From: an uncultured Oceanospirillaceae bacterium
GTDB taxonomy: Bacteria > Pseudomonadota > Gammaproteobacteria > Pseudomonadales > Balneatricaceae
Assembly (NCBI GenBank): GCA_913057435.1
Contig: CAJXNY010000028.1
Coordinates: forward strand, 1 to 64,000
Direction of reading: 5' to 3'
Length of the DNA stretch: 64,000 bases
Position 1 is the stretch's first letter; each line of letters begins with the position of its first letter. Shown here piece after piece: positions 59,815 through 64,000 of the stretch. Below the pieces are notes generated by a model. It had not been told where the DNA came from, did not search any database, and saw only the letters and a program-made list of their open reading frames with translations. A program made the translations under genes and the position numbers.

Positions 59815-61297
59815 TGTTGCCTGGTTCTCACCGCTCCCCCCTAAAGCTACCGGTATTGCTGGCTACAGCGAGCGGTTGCTGCAGGCGCTCGCTGCTACAG
59901 GGCAAGTACGGCTGACACTGTATGATGAACAGATAGCGGACTGCCCCTTATCTGATACCCATGATTGCAAAGAACTCTCGACCGCCCTTGTCTCGCCCGA
60001 GGTGCGGGCCAGCATTGGTATCCCGGTGTATCAGCTGGGTAACAATGCCCGTTACCACAGCGCAATCTGGCGGCTGGCACAGCGGCTACCGGGGGTTGTG
60101 GTGCTGCATGATGCGGTGCTCTACAACATGATGGCCAGCATGGGTCGTGGCCGTCTGTTACAGGCGCTGGCGGCCAACGGCTTTCCGGCGCTGGACAGCC
60201 TGCAGCAGCTGGAAGCCTGCATGGGCTCGGCAGACCAGCCAGACGGGCAGAATATGCTGGAGCACTACCCCCAGCCGCATCAGTTTCCGCTGCTGAAAGA
60301 GCTTAATCACTGTGCCCGGCTGGTGGTCGTACATAACCAGACGGCGGCAACAATGCTGCAGCAGCAGGGTTATACCGGGCCGGTGGAAATCATGCCGCAC
60401 CTGTCGTTTGGGGCCTGCGGCTATCAGCCAGCCAGCCTTGAACAGCCAGTACTGCAGCAGCTGGCACAGGCCCGTCAGCATAACCCGGCCCTGCGGGTAG
60501 TGGGGCTGTTTGGTTTTCGCGGTGATAACAAACAGGCAGATGTGCTGGTGGAGGCATTACAGCAGCTGCCGGCTGAGCTGCGTCAGCACACCCGGCTACT
60601 GATTGTAGGCCAGGGCCATACCCCCGACTGGCTGGCCGCCAGCCCCTTTGCCGAACAGACCCTGGCGGTGGATTATGTCAGTGATAACGACTTTCAGCAG
60701 GCGCTGCACCTGACTGACCTGCTGGTGAATCTGCGTTACCCCAGTTTCGGCGAAACCTCCGGTGTACAGATCCACGCCATGACAGCAGGCTGTGCCACCC
60801 TGGTTAACCGCACGGGCTGGTTTGCCGAGCTGCCAGATGACACCGTTTGCCACCTGTCGGCGGCACCGGCAGACGCGCCGCAGCTGGTGCCAGTATTAAC
60901 GCAGCTGCTGGAGAATAATCAGCAGCGTCAGGCAATTGGCCGCTGTGCCCGTGACTGGATGCAGCGCCACCACAGCCCGACAGCAGTGGCGGCGCAGCTG
61001 GTGTCGATACTGGAGCGTGCCCAGCTGCTCAATCCGCCACGGCCGGTAGCGACCCAGCCCGCAGCCTGGGTGGAACGTTACCGGCAGCGACGGCTGGGAG
61101 CGCTAATGGCGGACGCGGGACAGCAGGCCATACCTGTTAGTATGACTGCACCGGCTACCCCCGCAGTAAAGCGGCCTGTTGCCAGTATTAAAGCCCGTTT
61201 ACGTCAGTTACCGGCGGCACTGTGGCTATATGGCATACTGGTGCGAGTGCCGTTTATTAACCCCTTGCTGGCAGCACTGCTGCGGCGATTGCGCTGA
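59798..61297 (+). CDS. GT4-like glycosyltransferase with C-terminal extension
   Basis: 499 aa. GT-B donor half with GLFGFRGDNKQADVLVEAL and PSFGETSGVQIHAM. After about residue 410 there is an added tail, Pro/Ala-rich and then basic-amphipathic (KARLRQLPAALWLYGILVR), which may touch the membrane or a partner. Last gene of the cluster, 300 bp before the S-layer gene. Confidence 0.83.
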   Translation: MTAKLDVAWFSPLPPKATGIAGYSERLLQALAATGQVRLTLYDEQIADCPLSDTHDCKELSTALVSPEVRASIGIPVYQLGNNARYHSAIWRLAQRLPGVVVLHDAVLYNMMASMGRGRLLQALAANGFPALDSLQQLEACMGSADQPDGQNMLEHYPQPHQFPLLKELNHCARLVVVHNQTAATMLQQQGYTGPVEIMPHLSFGACGYQPASLEQPVLQQLAQARQHNPALRVVGLFGFRGDNKQADVLVEALQQLPAELRQHTRLLIVGQGHTPDWLAASPFAEQTLAVDYVSDNDFQQALHLTDLLVNLRYPSFGETSGVQIHAMTAGCATLVNRTGWFAELPDDTVCHLSAAPADAPQLVPVLTQLLENNQQRQAIGRCARDWMQRHHSPTAVAAQLVSILERAQLLNPPRPVATQPAAWVERYRQRRLGALMADAGQQAIPVSMTAPATPAVKRPVASIKARLRQLPAALWLYGILVRVPFINPLLAALLRRLR

Positions 61298-61303
61298 TAT
61301 ATA

Positions 61304-61328
61304 CGGCAGGCCTGGCGGAAGCCTGCCG
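61304..61328 (+). other. hairpin after the glycan cluster
   Basis: A perfect 8-bp stem CGGCAGGC/GCCTGCCG with a 9-nt loop, 7 nt after the last glycosyltransferase. No T-run follows, so it may be a weak or Rho-assisted terminator or an mRNA end protector. Confidence 0.5.
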
Positions 61329-61409
61329 ACCCTGTTAAACCGACGTTAAACTGATATTCATCAGTAAATGTTTATTTTTAATCAGTCATCGTCACAACGA
61401 CGTTTTCTT

Positions 61410-61425
61410 TGTGATAACCATCACT
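61410..61425 (+). promoter_or_regulatory. CRP-type operator before the S-layer-like gene
   Basis: TGTGATAACCATCACT matches TGTGA-N6-TCACA at 9 of 10 positions. It lies about 170 bp before the ATG at 61597 inside an AT-rich, 299-bp gene-free stretch. The promoter itself is not clear to me, and the 5' leader may be long. Confidence 0.6.
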
Positions 61426-61596
61426 TTTTATTTTTGCCAGTATTGCTACCTTTCCCTACGCAATTGCGCACTAACGCGTATTAAGTTGTTGTTGAAATTA
61501 CACAACAGCTGATCGATCTATTATTTCAGCCAGGTACGGTGTTCAGGAAAGAAAATAGCCTGCCCGTCCCCGGCGACACTCTGGAGAAAAGTACAC

Positions 61597-64000
61597 ATGG
61601 CTACAGCAGCAAATCTGACACTGGTACAGCAGGCATACGTAAGCTTTTTCGGTCGTCCAGCTGATCCGGACGGCCAGACTTTCTGGGCTGATGCAATCGA
61701 GAGCGGTGCAGAAACTCTGGCGACTCTGTTCGCAGCGTTTGAAGCGTCGACTGAAGGCCAGCAGTTCGTAGGTCAGGATAACGACGTTATCATCAACGAT
61801 GTTTACATGAACGCGCTGGGTCGTGCATACGACGCCACTGCTGACGGCACTTTCTGGCTGGACGCGCTGACCTCAGGTGCAGAAACCAAAGCATCTGTTA
61901 CCCTGGCGATCCTGATCGGCGCAACGACTGGCGACGACGCTGCCGCTGTTGCAAACAAAGTATCTGCTGCAGACCAGATGACAGCTGCTGTCACTCAGGC
62001 TCAGTACGACACAGTTAAAGCGGATCTGGAAACGCAGATCACAGCTGTAACATCTGATGTAGCAACTGTTGCAACAGCCGTAACTGCTGCACAGACTGCA
62101 ATCGATGCTGTCGTTGACCCAGGCACGCCAGGCACTACTTTCACTCTGACTACTAGTGCGGATACATTTGCTGGTACGGACAACGATGACACCTTCACCG
62201 GTGTATTTGGTTCCGGTACAGCAGCTGACAACACTCTGTCTGCTGGCGACAGTGTTAACGGTGGAGCAGGTAACGATACACTGAGCCTGACAGCTATTGG
62301 CAACACACCTTCTGCTGCCATAGCGACGACCAATGTTGAAACTATCAGCATTCGTGATGTAGCGGGTGCGAACCTGAACGCAGTGTTGATCGACAATGAC
62401 CCAACAATCGCTTTCACCAGCACACTGGATGCTCAGACTTCCACTGTAAACAATGCCTCTCTGGCGTCTACTTTCAGCCTGGCAGGCCAGGGCGACCTGA
62501 CTGTAGACTTCCTGTCTACTGCCGGCACTGCTGATACAGCACAGGTTGCTGTTGCTGGTACTGGTTCTGCGACTAACTCTGTGGCTGTCAATGTTTCTGA
62601 TACCAACACTGTTGAAGCGGTAACTGTTGCGACTTCTGGCACTAACTTCGCCACTATTACAGGTGGTACTGCTGCAGCTAAAGTAACTGTAACTGGTGAC
62701 GGTACTAACACACTGGCTATTACTGGCGCTTCTACTCTGGAAGTTGATGCTTCTGCAGCGACGGGTGCAACTAACTTCAACATGGGTACAACCTTAAGCG
62801 TTGGTGACAACATTAAAGGTGGTACTAACTCCGGTGATGAACTGACTGCAACGATTGGCTCTGCTGGTCAAATCATTGCAACTTCATCTGGTGTAGAGAA
62901 AGTTGATCTGGATTTCACGGCGGCAGGCATCTTCAACATGTCTAACATGACTGACGTGACTGCTATTGAAGTTGATAACGATGCACAGAACGCTTCCCTG
63001 ACGTCTGTTGCTTCCACTGTAGCCTCTGTAACTTTGGATGGTGCAGCTGCTGCAAACACAAAAGCAGCGTCTATCGCATACGCATCTAGCAACTCTGGCG
63101 ACCTGGCTCTGAATGTAGGTGCTACAGATTCCACAGCGGCTAACCTCGTTGTAGACACTGGTGATATCACTGTTGCCAGTCACACTGGTAAGCTGTCTGT
63201 TCAATCTACAGGTGAAGCTGCAAACTCTATCAACGCACTGTCAGCTACCGCCTCTACTACTCTTGAGTTCGGGGGCACAAAAGGTCTGACTCAGACTGGC
63301 GCCGTAACTGCGACAGCAATGACAGCAATGACTGTAACTGCTGATGCTGGTGCTGTTGCTCTGGGTACTGTTACTTCTGATGCTAATGTTGCGACTGTAG
63401 CCCTGTCTGCTTCAGGTGCCGAGGCTAACGATATCACCATCACTAATCTGGATCTGGATCACGTGCAGTCTGTAACTGCTACTGCGACGGGAGGTGCAGA
63501 TATTACCGTCAGTGCGTTGACTTTCGCTGGTACCGATATGTCAGCTGGTGCAGCAGATGTAACTACGGCTCTGACTTTGAATGCTGGTACTTCTGCTACT
63601 GATACTCTGAGTGATATCAACGTAACTCTGGCTGAAATGTCTACCGGTACTAACGCTGTTTGGGATTCTATTACAGTAACGGGTGCAGGTGATGTTGCTA
63701 TTGTCGCTAACGATGCTGACATCGATACCACTGCGATCACAGCAACTACTCATACTGGTAGCTTCAACTTTAACGGTACTGCTCAGGACTCAGCTACTGT
63801 AATTACCTTGGGTAATGCTAGCTCTGGTGAGACCAACACAGTAACAACCGGTACTGGTAATGATGTAATCACTGGCGGTACAGGTACTGATCTTATTACT
63901 GGTGGTGGTGGTGCCGATAGCATTACTGCTGGCCTGGGTGCTGATACTATCACTGGTGGTGCTGGTGCAGATAGTATCGATCTGACAGAGGCAACAGCTT
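61597..64000 (+). CDS. S-layer-like RTX surface protein, partial (runs off window)
   Basis: At least 801 codons, open to the window end. ATG 61597 with GGAG 10 nt upstream. Residues 5-100 contain two DUF4214-like repeats (VQQAYVSFFGRPADPDG, VYMNALGRAYDATADG). No N-terminal signal peptide, so type I secretion with a C-terminal signal is likely. RTX-type glycine/aspartate motifs appear at about 190-230 (GGAGNDTL) and more densely from about 745 (TGTGNDVITGG, GGGGADSITAG). The middle is rich in Thr, Ala, Ser, Val and Asp, with no Cys seen. Codon use is strongly biased to GGT, GCT, ACT, GTA and CTG, as in very highly expressed genes. Best seen as an S-layer or giant adhesin of the RsaA kind. Confidence 0.85.
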   Translation, partial: MATAANLTLVQQAYVSFFGRPADPDGQTFWADAIESGAETLATLFAAFEASTEGQQFVGQDNDVIINDVYMNALGRAYDATADGTFWLDALTSGAETKASVTLAILIGATTGDDAAAVANKVSAADQMTAAVTQAQYDTVKADLETQITAVTSDVATVATAVTAAQTAIDAVVDPGTPGTTFTLTTSADTFAGTDNDDTFTGVFGSGTAADNTLSAGDSVNGGAGNDTLSLTAIGNTPSAAIATTNVETISIRDVAGANLNAVLIDNDPTIAFTSTLDAQTSTVNNASLASTFSLAGQGDLTVDFLSTAGTADTAQVAVAGTGSATNSVAVNVSDTNTVEAVTVATSGTNFATITGGTAAAKVTVTGDGTNTLAITGASTLEVDASAATGATNFNMGTTLSVGDNIKGGTNSGDELTATIGSAGQIIATSSGVEKVDLDFTAAGIFNMSNMTDVTAIEVDNDAQNASLTSVASTVASVTLDGAAAANTKAASIAYASSNSGDLALNVGATDSTAANLVVDTGDITVASHTGKLSVQSTGEAANSINALSATASTTLEFGGTKGLTQTGAVTATAMTAMTVTADAGAVALGTVTSDANVATVALSASGAEANDITITNLDLDHVQSVTATATGGADITVSALTFAGTDMSAGAADVTTALTLNAGTSATDTLSDINVTLAEMSTGTNAVWDSITVTGAGDVAIVANDADIDTTAITATTHTGSFNFNGTAQDSATVITLGNASSGETNTVTTGTGNDVITGGTGTDLITGGGGADSITAGLGADTITGGAGADSIDLTEATA

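Noticed and set aside
61803-63753. Several minus-strand open frames opposite the S-layer-like gene
   Set aside because: They result from the strong codon bias and low complexity of the plus-strand gene; products are Val/Ser/Ala-rich without start signals.

Overview
The window looks like chromosomal DNA of a marine gammaproteobacterium, most likely in the Oceanospirillales or near Pseudomonas/Marinobacter. This rests on gene order and protein character: gatCAB divergent from mreBCD-maf-rng-yhdP, the rpoN/lpt/kds block divergent from mlaFEDCB-ibaG-murA-hisGD, and nadB divergent from the rpoE (algU) stress operon that runs on into lepA-lepB-rnc-era-recO-pdxJ. No genus is claimed.

Layout. 1-4.2 kb: the 3' part of an initiator tRNA, a shortened aconitase-like gene, a small lipoprotein, a GNAT acetyltransferase, msrA and a YceI-type protein. 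4.2-7.5 kb: gatCAB on the minus strand. 7.9-17.2 kb: the cell-shape operon mreBCD with maf, rng, yhdP and a nitrilase-family gene. 17.2-27.1 kb (minus): darP, mgtE, the nitrogen PTS genes (ptsO, rapZ, ptsN), hpf, rpoN, LPS transport and Kdo synthesis (lptBAC, kdsC, kdsD) and a cation exchanger. 27.5-34.9 kb (plus): the Mla phospholipid transporter, ibaG, murA, hisG, hisD, sdhE, ygfX. 34.9-46.5 kb: nadB, the sigma-E operon with an unusual RseA/RseB fusion, and the lepA-pdxJ block.

46.5-64 kb is accessory and concerns the cell surface. It holds a SapC-family protein; a minus-strand operon of a FecR/thrombospondin-3 protein, a CHASE2 adenylate/guanylate cyclase and a TPR/beta-barrel protein; a tightly coupled glycan cluster (four GT4-type glycosyltransferases, a Wzm/Wzt ABC exporter and one unrecognised protein); and the first 801 codons of a large Thr/Ala-rich S-layer-like protein with DUF4214-like and RTX-type repeats that runs off the window. 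A near-consensus CRP-type site precedes the S-layer gene, so the nearby cyclase and the S-layer may be linked through cAMP. That link is a hypothesis.

The points most worth a second look are: the aconitase-like protein that has lost all iron-sulfur ligands; mreC, which appears to start at AUU behind an intrinsic terminator; the one-piece RseA-RseB(C-terminal) regulator; and the FecR/cyclase/TPR - glycan exporter - S-layer neighbourhood.
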